A DNA stretch of 64,000 bases, from NCBI GenBank assembly GCA_002702705.1, contig PABH01000028.1, forward strand, positions 232,140 through 296,139, read 5' to 3'. This document shows, piece by piece, positions 25,094-35,057 of the stretch. A model generated the notes under the pieces. That model saw nothing but the letters and a program-made list of their open reading frames with translations, ran no database searches and was not told where the DNA came from. The DNA comes from Anaerolineaceae bacterium (GTDB lineage: Bacteria > Chloroflexota > Anaerolineae > Anaerolineales > Anaerolineaceae). The stretch's first letter is position 1. Each line of letters opens with the position of its first letter. The position numbers and the translations under genes were made by a program.

Positions 25094-25885
25094 CTAGCTG
25101 TCTTTTTTTGAGGAGAATACCAAGTTTTTGATCAGATTTTTTAAAGGTTCATTCACATCAAAATTTTCATCTAAAAAATTTAATATCGCTAAGACTGCAT
25201 CAGGTGTATTTTCGTATCCCGTCATTAGATCAGGAAGAATTTTTGCGGTTTGCGGAAACCGTTTTTCAAAACGGCGTTCGTTTGAAAATGGATCAAATGA
25301 ATCAAGGGTATCTTTCTCTAAATATTTTGCCAATTCCATCACACGATCCACTGCATAGATTTGTACAAAACGAAACGCAGATAATTTTTCACCCCTTAGA
25401 TAACGATTGATCCCGATATAACAAATAGCCAGTGCTTCATTCACCGACCACTCTATTGGAGGTTGTTTTTGTTCAGGCAATTTTATCTGCGGGTTGGCAA
25501 ATTCTAAATCAAAATCAGGGTGTGCCCAAACAACTCGGCCAGATGAATATGGAATTTTCTTTAATTCCCATTCCTCAAAAACTGCAAATTCAAGAAAAAT
25601 CCCATCTGCATACAAAGCTTTAAATCCATCAACGGTATTCATAAATTTAAAAACCAGTGACTGATCTGCTTCTAACCAGGATAAATTTGAGAGATAGTTT
25701 TGCTTTTTATCTTTTCGAACGATCACAAAAAAATCTAGATCTGAATATTGATCTAACCGATTTATTTCTAGTCCCGCAGAACCCAAGCCAATCAAGGCTA
25801 AAGAATCTGGCTTGGAGGCTAAAGAGTTTGCAATGGAATTTAAACGGTTAATTAAATCTTCGGGTTTGTAAAAATTTGCCAACAC
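25094..25885 (-). CDS. Nucleotidyltransferase-fold protein
   Basis: A 263-residue protein with the nucleotidyltransferase signature GSAGLE followed by YSDLDFFV (Gly-35/Ser-36 and Asp-49/Asp-51), as in aminoglycoside adenylyltransferases and other small NTases. A third acid may be in IFLEFAVFEEWEL. The C-terminal half is helical and could be a nucleotide/substrate-binding domain. The start is a GTG immediately after the RidA stop (TAAGTG), so the gene is translationally coupled; TTG at 25882 is an alternative. Substrate unknown; there is no evidence for drug resistance. Confidence 0.75.
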   Translation of the reverse strand: MLANFYKPEDLINRLNSIANSLASKPDSLALIGLGSAGLEINRLDQYSDLDFFVIVRKDKKQNYLSNLSWLEADQSLVFKFMNTVDGFKALYADGIFLEFAVFEEWELKKIPYSSGRVVWAHPDFDLEFANPQIKLPEQKQPPIEWSVNEALAICYIGINRYLRGEKLSAFRFVQIYAVDRVMELAKYLEKDTLDSFDPFSNERRFEKRFPQTAKILPDLMTGYENTPDAVLAILNFLDENFDVNEPLKNLIKNLVFSSKKDS

Positions 25886-26281
25886 TTATTCGTCCTGAAC
25901 AACTGCTTTTGCTTCAATTTCCACAATCAATTTTGGATTAATTAACGCACACACTTCAACCAGCGTTGTCGCCGGAAGAATATCCTTAAATACCTCACCA
26001 TGTGCTCGGACTACATCTTGCCAATCCCCCATGTTTTTCACATAAATTCGGGTACGCACGACATCTTCCAATTTGCTGCCTGTTTGATTGAGCGCATAAC
26101 CAATTTTGTTTAAAATGTAGATTGTTTGGCGATAAGCATCTCCTTCGCCAATCACGTTGCCGTTTTCATTAACGGCGGTTGTCCCTGCAACTTCAACCAC
26201 GTTTCCCAGCCGAACAGCCCTGGAATAACCAGCCATTTTTTCCCACTTTGTGCCTGATGAAAAATTGATCCTTTTTTTCAT
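25886..26281 (-). CDS. RidA/YjgF-family protein
   Basis: A 131-residue member of the RidA superfamily. VVEVAGTTAVNENGNVIG, VVRTRIYVKNM (with the conserved Arg) and the C-terminal VEVCALINPKLIVEIEAKAV match the family. Canonical RidA hydrolyses reactive enamine/imine intermediates from PLP enzymes and needs that Arg and a nearby acidic residue, both of which appear present. It is in a two-gene unit with the nucleotidyltransferase. Confidence 0.9.
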   Translation of the reverse strand: MKKRINFSSGTKWEKMAGYSRAVRLGNVVEVAGTTAVNENGNVIGEGDAYRQTIYILNKIGYALNQTGSKLEDVVRTRIYVKNMGDWQDVVRAHGEVFKDILPATTLVEVCALINPKLIVEIEAKAVVQDE

Positions 26282-26395
26282 AATAAACCCTCAAACAATA
26301 TCCTTAATTATTTGTTTTTAATTAAAGCATGTTGTATTCAAAAATCCAAATGAATGAATTGAGTAATTTTGGGTTGGTTTTTTTGATCTGTTTTA

Positions 26396-26439
26396 AAAAC
26401 AAAAGGCTGTTTGTTTATTTCAAAACAGCCTTTTGTTTT
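26396..26439 (-). terminator. Strong Rho-independent terminator of the giant gene
   Basis: AAAACAAAAGGCTGTTT (26396-26412) and AAACAGCCTTTTGTTTT (26423-26439) form a perfect 17-bp stem with a 10-nt loop, and T-runs follow on the minus strand. It lies just after the stop of the DUF11-repeat gene. Confidence 0.92.
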
Positions 26440-26456
26440 CCTAACCTTAAAATGAG

Positions 26457-29400
26457 TTATTTGAAGTAGATTAAATCAGCAGGTGCTTTTGGACAAGATA
26501 AACCATCAACGACACACTGATTTGGTGTATTCCACCATAAATTCGGGAAAATGAAGTTTGGAGTTATGCCTGGTATAAAGTTAACATTTGGATAGGCGAG
26601 ATCAATTCGAATGCGTTCTTCAGGCCAAGCCCAGTTATTTACTGGTACTACCAGGGTGCGGATATCACCCATGGTTATCTCTTCACCTGTATTCAAGACA
26701 TGTAAAATGGTTCGATAAAACAAATTTGATCCATGTGCATCGTATGTTTCCTCAGGAATAAAAGTAAACGGTGTGGGGGTCTCAAACAATAAAGTTACAT
26801 TTGCATATTGTTGGGGACTAGATAAAGCTGATCCTTCGTAGACGTTGGATTTACTAGGCAAAACCGCACTTGTTTTTGCAAAAATTTGATATGTGTTTTC
26901 AACGGAAGCATTCAGCATTTCGGTCCTGGTTTGAATTAATTGGTGGTCTTGATTGAAAATTTGAATGGTAACAACTGCGTTGTTTGCAAATGTATTTGCC
27001 GGGAAATTAAGTTTATATTCATGGTCATATGATGCTCCTCTTGCCAATGGTGTAAATTCAAATGAAATACTTTTTACATTCTCTTTGGTTGAGGAGGTGT
27101 AATTGAATGTTGTATCGATATTAACTAACCAATCGTTGTAATCAAAGTCATTTCCACTGTCTAAACGGAGATCTTCCATTCCTACTGCAGCATTCCAAGT
27201 TTCTGATACCGGAATGATTCGTGTGATAAGAGGTAAATACAGCTTGTATTCAGTAATAACTTGATCCTCATCCTCGTCGCTGTTATTACCGGGTTCCGGA
27301 TCTACAACCGACTCAGGCGGCGTAATAAAAACATTGTTCGTTACTGTGCCAGATGTTGCAGTCACGATTGCCGTCAGTCTAACCTCATAAAACTGGCCGT
27401 TTGTTAAAGTTGGCAGGGTGATGCCTGTTGATAACAAGTCACTTAAATCCGGATCTATGCTGCATTGGTTATTAGTAATAGATGAACAGGTAATTGTGGT
27501 TGCATCCAATCCGAGACCTAACATATCTTCTAAAACCACACCGGTAACCTCATCCGGTCCATGATTCGTAACACGGATGGTATATGTGGTGGTGCTGTTT
27601 ACAATAACGTTATTTGTGCCATTACTCTTCGTAACCGCTATATCAGCGTTAGGTGGGGCAGAAATTACAGTATCTGGATCGGAATCTGTATTATTGATTG
27701 GTGTAGGATCACTGAAGCCTTCAGGCATAGTCACTGTAGCACTATTTGTTATCAAACCCGATGAAGCTGTGACAGTGGCGGTTAATTCAATTTCATAAAA
27801 TTGACCATCTGCCAAAGCAGGCAAGATGATACCACTTGAAATTAAATCTGCTAAAACCGGGTTACTGCTGCATTGGTTGTTTGCAGCTGTTGAACAAGTT
27901 ACTGCTGTCGCATCCAAACCGGTTGGTAAATTATCAACCAATACAGCACCCGCTACTGAGGAAGGTCCGTTATTGGTTACGCGGATGGTGTAAATGGTTG
28001 TTCCATTTTCATTGATGGAATCGCCCTCATTATTTTTCGTAATGACGAGATCCGCAGAAGGATTAATGGTATCCACATCACTAGCCGTGTTATTGGAAAG
28101 ATTTGGATCGGTAGTACCACTTGGCGGAGTAATTGTGACTGAGTTGGTAACACTGCCGTTAGTGGCAGTAACATCAACCGTTAATGTAAGCTCATAAAAT
28201 GCCCCGTTCGCCAGGGTTGGCAAGGTTATTCCATCAGTACCAATCAGATCTGCTAAAACAGGATTGGAAAAACATTGGTTGCTGGCAGTGGCTGAACAGG
28301 TGACACTGGTCGCACTTAAACCCAAACCTAAGGTGTCTTTCAACACGGCATTTGTTACCGTGGAAGGCCCATCGTTAGAAACCCTGATGGTATAGCTGGT
28401 GGTTGCTGTACCACTGGCATTTATGGAAGTAATTCCATCGGTTTTTGTTACTTCCAGATCAGCAACGGGATTAATCGTATCCACATCATTGGCTGTGTTA
28501 TTGGAGAGATCAGGATCGGTGGTTCCGGTGGGCGGCGTTACAGTGACTGTGTTGGTGATACTTCCGTTGGTCGCGGTAACATCAGCAACCAGGGAAATCT
28601 CATAAAATGCTCCATTAGCCAGATTTGGCAGGTTAATTCCGTCGGTACCAATGAGATCAGCCAAAGCAGGGTTGGAGACACATTGGTTGCTGGCAGCAAC
28701 CGAACAGGTGACACTGGTCGCGCTTAACCCCAAACCTAAAGTGTCTTTTAACACGGCATTGGTTACAGAAGAAGGCCCATGGTTGGTGACCCGAATGGTG
28801 TAACTGGTTGTTGCTGTTCCACCGGCATCAATGGAGGTTGTCCCGTCGGTTTTTGTAACCTCCAGATCAGCGACTGGATTAATGGTATCGACATCACTGG
28901 CCGTATTATTGGTGAGATTTGAATCAATGGTGCCGCTAGGTGGGGTAACAGTGACCGTGTTGGTGACACTGCCGCTGGTAGCCGTTACATCAACCGTCAA
29001 TGTAAGCTCATAAAATTCCCCGTTTGCCAGGGCCGGCAGCGTTATTCCATCGGTTCCGATCAGATTGGCCAAAACGGGATTGGTTACACATTGGTTGCTG
29101 GCTGCCACCGAACAAGTGACACTGGTTGCGCTTATTCCGGATCCCAATGTATCTTTTAGCACGGCATTGGTTACGGTATCAGGTCCATCATTGGTTACCC
29201 GAATGGTATAGCTGGTGGTTGCCGTCCCACTGGCATTAATTAAAGTCACTCCATCCGTTTTTATTACACGTAAGTCCGAATATGAATTAGGGTCTAAAAC
29301 AACATTCAGCGCATCTGAACCTTGATTATTTCCTTCATCCCCTTCAAGAATTTCATTATTTGGGTCAACTCGTGCGATATTAATTAAACTGGCGGTGGAA

Positions 29401-32400
29401 GATGGGGTCACAGCAACATCCACCGTAAAAAAGCCGCCTTTTTCACCAATGGACACGGCCTGTGTGGTTGAACAGGTTAATAATAAACTTCCATCAATGG
29501 CGCAGCTAATGCCTGCTATTTCTGAAGGATTTATTGTTGTTAGTTCATACGTTGGACCAGATTGTAATTGGTCGCTAAAAATCAAGCTGCCGGATCCAAA
29601 TTCTGCGGCTAAAGGCCCTTGGTTGGTAATTTTTAAGGTCCAATTGAATTGGTTTCCTGTCATTGCATACCCACCAACATTATTTGTTTTGGTAACAATT
29701 AAATCAGGCTTGTTTGAAAAGACCGTCTCCCGATCCATATTGGTTCTGACGGAACCACCAATAGAAGGTGTCACGGTGGCGTAAGCTGTATTGGTAACCG
29801 AGCCTACCGATACATCAAAAGCAGTGACAGTATAGGCTGCAGAACAAGTAAAATATTCACCATTTTCAAAATTTCCATCTGCATCATGCCCGATGTCACT
29901 TATTGTTAAATCTACTGTACAAACCACAGGGGTATTGGTATCAAATAAATTAATGGATAATGGTCCAATTAAGGTTTCACCAATATTGGTGATGGTATAG
30001 GTGTAATTAACCAGATCGCCTGCTTGGGTAAATCGATCTTCGACTGCGGTTTTCTCTAGCATTAATTCTGTTGTTGCATAAGTAGCCGTGGAAGGAGATG
30101 AATCGTATTCAATTTCATTATATGTTCCATGTGCTGTGGCTGTATTCAAAATTGTACCGTCAACCGTCGTGAATGGGCCGGTGATACATGTTGCAGTTGG
30201 GTTTTGTGTTTCGGACGCGACTGGAAGCACATCAGGCCAAATACATTCAGCGATTGCTGTTTCAACAGCTGTATTAACCGGAGATGTGATATCCGTGATA
30301 TTGATTGATGTTAAAGGTACATCACCAGTGTTTTCCACAATCAAACGGTAATAGATATCTCCTCCTGGAATAACATTCAAATAAGCAGCCCACGGTCCGT
30401 TTGAACTGGTTGCAACCTCTTTTAATATGGAAATTCCGGGGTGGGTGGTTTGCACAACGAGCGTGTCAGAAGCGGTATTTCCTATTCCTGCATTCGTTGA
30501 GGTTACATTCCCCGTTGTGTTTTCATACTCACCAACCAATGAAGCCGTTACATCAACAGAGACAGTACATGAACCTCCGCCAGCAATCGTTCCACCAGTT
30601 AAACTGACACTGGCCGCATCGTAAGTTACCGTTCCACCACATTGGGTAGAAGCGGGAGCTGAATCCACGGTAAGGTTTGGTGGAAAGAGATCAGTAAAAG
30701 CCACGCCAGTTAATGCAGTGTCCGGATTGGGATTTGTAATTGTAAATGTAAGGGTGCTGGTTTCCCCGGTATAAATCGGATTTGGTGAAAAAGCTTTGGA
30801 AATCGATGGAGGATCCAAAACAATTAAAGTATCCGAGGCAAAGCTGTTCACGACCGAACCGTTAACTGAAAGATAACCACTGGTATTCGGGAACGTGCCT
30901 GCTTCCGAAGTGGTCACATCAACAATAACTGTACAAGATCCAAAGTCGCCGGTTGTTTTTCCGGGAATTGTTCCACCTGTCAGGCTTATAGTTGAAGAGC
31001 CTGCTTCTGCGGTTACTGTGCCGCCACATTGAGAAGCGGCTGCGGTAGTTGCGACTTCCATCCCAGTGGGAAAAGTATCGCTAAATGCGACATTTACCGC
31101 ATCGGTTACTGCATAATTTTTTAATGTGAAAGTAAGGGTAGAGGTGTCACCGGTTGAGATGGGGTTTGAAGAAAAGACTTTGTCGATTTCTTCTGTTGTT
31201 CGGCAGCCGGTGAAGGTGATATCTCCAATCCCGGTCCAGGCGTTACCACCAGAATTTGCTGCTAAGTATGGGTATAAGAAGAAAAATGTATCACCTTCAC
31301 TATTTGTCTTTCCTGTGAAATCTATTACTCCGCTTGTTTGTAAGGTCGTTGTTGGAATAAGCTGAGCCCCGGATAATAATAAAGGATTTATTGGATCAAC
31401 TGTAGAAATTGTTGCGCTATTGCCATAATATACATCAAGGTGTTGTGCACCAAATGATCCACGCTGGTAATTAAATGTCATATTAATATCTGTAAAATCA
31501 GAGGTGGTTAATTGAAATCCAAAAAATGGATCGGCAGCAATATTAACAGAAGCAGCTAATGAAGCATCCTCTATTCTCCATAGAGAAGATAATGCTTCAT
31601 GTTGTCCACTATTCGTAAAAGCAACCGCAGTTCCTCCGGTATTATTGGTCGTTGCGATTGGTGGGACAGTTGTATCAGGAATTGTCCACTGGGCAATTGT
31701 AACCGGACTGGCACACACCCCTGATGAAGGAATGTCTTCAACCTGCAAATTTGCAGTTGCTGTGATACCGGTATCAATACCATTAATCAATAAGGGGTTG
31801 GTGGTATTTACATACGTACCATTTAGAGCAGCTGTGACATCAACACTGATCACACAGGTGCTGTTTGCAGCTACACCACCAGTATATGTAACCGAAGTGT
31901 CATCTGCAGCCGGAGAAAAGGTGGGACTAATGCAGTTAGGTTCAGGTGCAGATGCGTTTGGAGTTGTTGCGACAATTAAACCGGTTGGTAAAACATCGGT
32001 CATATCCACATCGGTCATATCGATATCACCCGTGTTGGTGATGGAAATCGACATTTTGGATGTGTCCCCTGCGTTTATTGCAGATGGAGAAAAAGCTTTG
32101 GTCATTGACAATGATGAGGAGATCGAAACGATTCTGCTGGAGGACGAAAAATCACTGTTGTAATGAAAACTGCTCCCGGAAAAATCGTAAATTAATGTGT
32201 TTAATGTATTAAACCCAGCATCACCGATACTGATAATTTTAACAACATAAGTGGTACTAATTGTGCCGCCAACTTTTCCATCACTACCGATACAAGATAA
32301 ATACGTTTCGCTGGTTGGATCCATATCCCAATAACAGGCATCCGCATACAATTTATCACTTGTATTAGCAACATAACCGGAAGAATCAGCAGTATAGGTG

Positions 32401-33185
32401 GAATCCACTGAAAGAATCTGAAATATAGTATTTGGGAAATTAATAAAAGCCTCAAGCTGATTATACCCTTGGGTTGCGGTAGAAGCATCTAATTTAATCG
32501 CATAGGTATTTCCCACAACAAGTGACATCGTGCCTCCAGGAGGTACATCGACCAGCGGTGTTGCAGGGTCTGTCACCAAAGCATAAGAGACATTATCAGT
32601 TGAATTTCGGTTTTGGGATATAAGATGCTCGATATACAATTCGCGCGGTGTTGGTGTGCTGAGCAATGCAAATTCGGGGCTAGAGGCCGCAGATTCGACT
32701 TCAATATGATAAAGACGTGATGTGTCGTAAGCAGCTGGATCACGTGTAACAGTAACTTCAAAATAAAAATCAAAACAACTTGGATTGGATGGAGATCCAG
32801 CGGCTAAACCAGGTAAAATGATTGGGTTTAATGAGCCGTTTCGTAAATTTATATAATCTACATCCGGCGCGACGGCAGTAGAATCCCAAACAAAGGTAGC
32901 GACCAGATTATCCGTGACAGCGTCGCCGGTGTTACAAACCCGTGCCCCAACCGGAAAAGTATCCGGTCCAACATTCACATTGTTGCTATCCAAACCGATT
33001 ACATTCCAGGTAATTGGTGTAATGGTCAGGTCTGCTGCCGCATGAACAGGTTTAGGAGATAAAAAACCTAAATTTAGTATGAACATCACGGCAATGAAAG
33101 CAAATATAAATCGTTTACCTTGTAGGATAATCCAAGGATAGACCTTTTTTTTAAACCCAATTAACATAGAACCAGTATTTTGCAT
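26457..33185 (-). CDS. Giant DUF11-repeat surface protein
   Basis: A 2242-residue exported protein. Start set at ATG 33185 because GGGAG ends 8 nt upstream; an in-frame GTG at 33194 overlaps that site. A long signal peptide ends near VHAAA (about residue 50). Residues about 50-400 are a unique beta-rich region. Several divergent DUF11/CARDB-like modules follow (SKAFSPNPIYTGETST, PGGDIYYRLIVENTGD, TGNQFNWTLKITNQGP). Then come five consecutive modules of exactly 136 residues (about 1304-1983), each with a DLxVTK-type opening, YTIRVxNxGP and a Cys pair (VTCS...NQC). The motif KLYLPLITR is next, then a C-terminal domain (about 1990-2242) with GNDFDYNDWLVNI, like LruC/DUF4842 domains. No LPXTG or membrane anchor is seen. 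Probable roles are adhesion or sheath/cell-wall structure. Confidence 0.9.
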   Translation of the reverse strand: MQNTGSMLIGFKKKVYPWIILQGKRFIFAFIAVMFILNLGFLSPKPVHAAADLTITPITWNVIGLDSNNVNVGPDTFPVGARVCNTGDAVTDNLVATFVWDSTAVAPDVDYINLRNGSLNPIILPGLAAGSPSNPSCFDFYFEVTVTRDPAAYDTSRLYHIEVESAASSPEFALLSTPTPRELYIEHLISQNRNSTDNVSYALVTDPATPLVDVPPGGTMSLVVGNTYAIKLDASTATQGYNQLEAFINFPNTIFQILSVDSTYTADSSGYVANTSDKLYADACYWDMDPTSETYLSCIGSDGKVGGTISTTYVVKIISIGDAGFNTLNTLIYDFSGSSFHYNSDFSSSSRIVSISSSLSMTKAFSPSAINAGDTSKMSISITNTGDIDMTDVDMTDVLPTGLIVATTPNASAPEPNCISPTFSPAADDTSVTYTGGVAANSTCVISVDVTAALNGTYVNTTNPLLINGIDTGITATANLQVEDIPSSGVCASPVTIAQWTIPDTTVPPIATTNNTGGTAVAFTNSGQHEALSSLWRIEDASLAASVNIAADPFFGFQLTTSDFTDINMTFNYQRGSFGAQHLDVYYGNSATISTVDPINPLLLSGAQLIPTTTLQTSGVIDFTGKTNSEGDTFFFLYPYLAANSGGNAWTGIGDITFTGCRTTEEIDKVFSSNPISTGDTSTLTFTLKNYAVTDAVNVAFSDTFPTGMEVATTAAASQCGGTVTAEAGSSTISLTGGTIPGKTTGDFGSCTVIVDVTTSEAGTFPNTSGYLSVNGSVVNSFASDTLIVLDPPSISKAFSPNPIYTGETSTLTFTITNPNPDTALTGVAFTDLFPPNLTVDSAPASTQCGGTVTYDAASVSLTGGTIAGGGSCTVSVDVTASLVGEYENTTGNVTSTNAGIGNTASDTLVVQTTHPGISILKEVATSSNGPWAAYLNVIPGGDIYYRLIVENTGDVPLTSINITDITSPVNTAVETAIAECIWPDVLPVASETQNPTATCITGPFTTVDGTILNTATAHGTYNEIEYDSSPSTATYATTELMLEKTAVEDRFTQAGDLVNYTYTITNIGETLIGPLSINLFDTNTPVVCTVDLTISDIGHDADGNFENGEYFTCSAAYTVTAFDVSVGSVTNTAYATVTPSIGGSVRTNMDRETVFSNKPDLIVTKTNNVGGYAMTGNQFNWTLKITNQGPLAAEFGSGSLIFSDQLQSGPTYELTTINPSEIAGISCAIDGSLLLTCSTTQAVSIGEKGGFFTVDVAVTPSSTASLINIARVDPNNEILEGDEGNNQGSDALNVVLDPNSYSDLRVIKTDGVTLINASGTATTSYTIRVTNDGPDTVTNAVLKDTLGSGISATSVTCSVAASNQCVTNPVLANLIGTDGITLPALANGEFYELTLTVDVTATSGSVTNTVTVTPPSGTIDSNLTNNTASDVDTINPVADLEVTKTDGTTSIDAGGTATTSYTIRVTNHGPSSVTNAVLKDTLGLGLSATSVTCSVAASNQCVSNPALADLIGTDGINLPNLANGAFYEISLVADVTATNGSITNTVTVTPPTGTTDPDLSNNTANDVDTINPVADLEVTKTDGITSINASGTATTSYTIRVSNDGPSTVTNAVLKDTLGLGLSATSVTCSATASNQCFSNPVLADLIGTDGITLPTLANGAFYELTLTVDVTATNGSVTNSVTITPPSGTTDPNLSNNTASDVDTINPSADLVITKNNEGDSINENGTTIYTIRVTNNGPSSVAGAVLVDNLPTGLDATAVTCSTAANNQCSSNPVLADLISSGIILPALADGQFYEIELTATVTASSGLITNSATVTMPEGFSDPTPINNTDSDPDTVISAPPNADIAVTKSNGTNNVIVNSTTTYTIRVTNHGPDEVTGVVLEDMLGLGLDATTITCSSITNNQCSIDPDLSDLLSTGITLPTLTNGQFYEVRLTAIVTATSGTVTNNVFITPPESVVDPEPGNNSDEDEDQVITEYKLYLPLITRIIPVSETWNAAVGMEDLRLDSGNDFDYNDWLVNIDTTFNYTSSTKENVKSISFEFTPLARGASYDHEYKLNFPANTFANNAVVTIQIFNQDHQLIQTRTEMLNASVENTYQIFAKTSAVLPSKSNVYEGSALSSPQQYANVTLLFETPTPFTFIPEETYDAHGSNLFYRTILHVLNTGEEITMGDIRTLVVPVNNWAWPEERIRIDLAYPNVNFIPGITPNFIFPNLWWNTPNQCVVDGLSCPKAPADLIYFK
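27237..29276 (-). repeat. Five tandem 408-bp coding repeats
   Basis: Within the giant gene, units begin (coding direction) at 29276, 28868, 28460, 28052 and 27644, each exactly 408 bp (136 codons). The first three are very alike at DNA and protein level (TATTSYTIRV, KDTLGLGLSATSVTC). The last two are diverged and have lost two codons early in the unit and regained two near its end, so the length is kept. Confidence 0.9.
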
Positions 33186-33533
33186 AATAACCACTCCCGT
33201 TGTTTTGAAAACAAATAAAAAATTTTTAAATTAATAGAGGACAACTATTAAGTATAAAAATTAATGAAGATTTATCCATAAATTACGGATAAATCTTCGA
33301 ATTTACCAGCCCCTCCCAGAGATGGCAATAGAAAAAGAAGTTTGTTAAAAATTAATAAATTGAGGTTTTATCCTAACAAAAAACAAACAAAAAACGAATG
33401 CGTAATACCCCGTAGTTAACATCAAGATTTTCCCTTAATTATGAAGGAGATGATCCATCCAAGAAATTTTGGATTCACCTTTAGAAGAGTTAAAAAAATA
33501 TCTACATCAAACAGTTTTTAATTGTTTTTGTTA
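33186..33533. other. Intergenic region between giant gene and GGDEF gene
   Basis: AT-rich, no gene. It holds a hairpin at 33266-33298 (separate entry), a T-rich stretch on the minus strand and presumably the promoter of the giant gene. I searched by eye for the conserved bulges of GEMM c-di-GMP riboswitches and did not find them. Confidence 0.4.
33266..33298 (-). terminator. Hairpin terminator after the GGDEF gene
   Basis: GAAGATTTATCC (33266-33277) and GGATAAATCTTC (33287-33298) form a perfect 12-bp stem, followed on the minus strand by ATTAATTTTT. It could end the GGDEF transcript or sit in the leader of the giant gene. Confidence 0.6.
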
Positions 33534-35057
33534 TTAAGAAATGTGTTTTTTCTTTAAATTTTTGACTGCATACATTTTTTCATCTGCCTGCTTAATCAAG
33601 GACATCAAATCAATGTGCTGCTGTTCTTCCAGTGAAATCAATCCTACACTTGCTGAAAGTGTAATGGGTTGGTGACTCTCCACTTCGTGAATGTTTGAAA
33701 TTTTCGCAACCAATCGTTGAATGATTTGTTCAGCTTCGTACTCATTTGTTTGTGGAAAGACAAATACGAATTCATCGCCGCCATAACGACCAACCAAATC
33801 AAAAATACGCAGTTCGTTTTGAATGATTTGGGCTATTTTTTTAAGGATAATATCTCCAGCAGCGTGTCCATATAAATCGTTCACTGCCTTAAAATTATCT
33901 AAATCCATAAAGCCCAAAACAAAGGATGATTGATAACGAAGTGCTCTATTTAATTCTTTATTTGCTTCTGTCATAAAAAACTTACGGTTACTTAAGCCGG
34001 TTAATGAGTCATGGTTTGCGAGTTGGAGTAACTGGTTTTCCATATTTTTTTGTTCGGTAATATCTCTAAGAATCATTAAAAAACCATAAATTTTTGTTTT
34101 TTTTATGATTGGTGATAACTGGCCATCGTAAACTTTCTTTGAATCATTTTTGTGTTGGAATTCAAACCTTTTTTCTCTTCCTTGATTTAAATTAATATTC
34201 GGAAAAATCAAATTGACCGGTTGCCCAATTATAATTTCTCTACTCTTATTAACAATTGACTCAGCAGCGGGATTTATTTCGACAATCCTTTTTTTCCAAT
34301 CAATCACAAAAACCGCATCTTGCATGGATTCGATAACCAATTGATGAGCAATTGGACGAAGATCAAATAACTGCCATTGTAAGAGACCTGTTGCGAAAAT
34401 AATACCAGCGATCACAAAACCCAAAGGATCATAATTTACTTGGATATTGGGAATTAAATGAAATGTAAAAAAGAGATTCACTACTAAGGGGAAAATAGTG
34501 CCAACAATTAAAGCGTATGTTTGTTTTCGATAGGATGAATTTAACCGAAATGCTTCTTTTAATAAAATAAAATCAGCAATCAAAATCAAAAAATAAGAGT
34601 AAACCAAATGTACCCAAAACCACGGACCGAGCAGCCAAGTACTATCATTTAAATACCCATTATCTCTGACAAAAACAATACCTTTTAAAAATAAATGATG
34701 GTTTTCATTGGTGATCATTAAACTCATCGTAATTGTGGGAACGATGGCTAATAAAATAATTTTCCAATTCTTAACCCACTCTGATCGATTTGAAAAATGG
34801 AGGGAAAATAAAAACCACACGACCGGAACAGCGGTCACACCCACCATTCGTAAAATAGCCCACCGAAAGCTAGATGTTTCATTTTTTGCTAATAAACCAG
34901 CCCCAATGGCAAAAGTCCAAATGGCGATAAAAGCCAGCAGCCATACAAAAGTTTCTGCTTCTTTATTTTGTCTGAATTGGAATGCATACACCGCTAATCC
35001 AACCATTAATAAAGAGGCTGTAAATGATAATATGATAAATAAGTTAAATTGATTCAT
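33534..35057 (-). CDS. Membrane-bound diguanylate cyclase (7TM-PAS-GGDEF)
   Basis: About 507 residues from MNQFNLFIILSF (ATG 35057; an earlier ATG at 35093 adds a non-hydrophobic dozen residues). Seven or eight membrane helices of the HisKA_7TM sensor type fill residues 1-235. A PAS domain follows (VIDWKKRIVEINPAAESIV to ILRDITEQKNME), then a GGDEF domain (HDSLTGLSNRKFFM ... GRYGGDEF). The active-site GGDEF is intact and RIFD five residues upstream is a product-inhibition I-site (RxxD). It should make c-di-GMP from GTP. It is encoded just upstream of the giant surface protein on the same strand. Confidence 0.93.
   Translation of the reverse strand: MNQFNLFIILSFTASLLMVGLAVYAFQFRQNKEAETFVWLLAFIAIWTFAIGAGLLAKNETSSFRWAILRMVGVTAVPVVWFLFSLHFSNRSEWVKNWKIILLAIVPTITMSLMITNENHHLFLKGIVFVRDNGYLNDSTWLLGPWFWVHLVYSYFLILIADFILLKEAFRLNSSYRKQTYALIVGTIFPLVVNLFFTFHLIPNIQVNYDPLGFVIAGIIFATGLLQWQLFDLRPIAHQLVIESMQDAVFVIDWKKRIVEINPAAESIVNKSREIIIGQPVNLIFPNINLNQGREKRFEFQHKNDSKKVYDGQLSPIIKKTKIYGFLMILRDITEQKNMENQLLQLANHDSLTGLSNRKFFMTEANKELNRALRYQSSFVLGFMDLDNFKAVNDLYGHAAGDIILKKIAQIIQNELRIFDLVGRYGGDEFVFVFPQTNEYEAEQIIQRLVAKISNIHEVESHQPITLSASVGLISLEEQQHIDLMSLIKQADEKMYAVKNLKKKHIS

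Noticed and set aside
25094..26281. Nucleotidyltransferase plus RidA as a toxin-antitoxin pair
   Set aside because: The nucleotidyltransferase is larger than MNT-type antitoxins and has no HEPN partner; RidA is a metabolic enzyme family.
27237..29276. Regular repeat spacing as a CRISPR-like or satellite array
   Set aside because: Units are 408 bp, in frame and translated as DUF11 domains inside one open gene.
31645..32163. Long open frame on the plus strand opposite the giant gene
   Set aside because: It is antisense to a well-supported coding frame, has no ribosome site, and its composition mirrors the repeat-rich opposite strand. Several similar frames across 27.5-32.2 kb were set aside for the same reason.
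33186..33533. Possible c-di-GMP riboswitch in the leader of the giant surface gene
   Set aside because: No match to GEMM-I or class II core motifs by eye; the region is mostly AT-rich with one simple hairpin.
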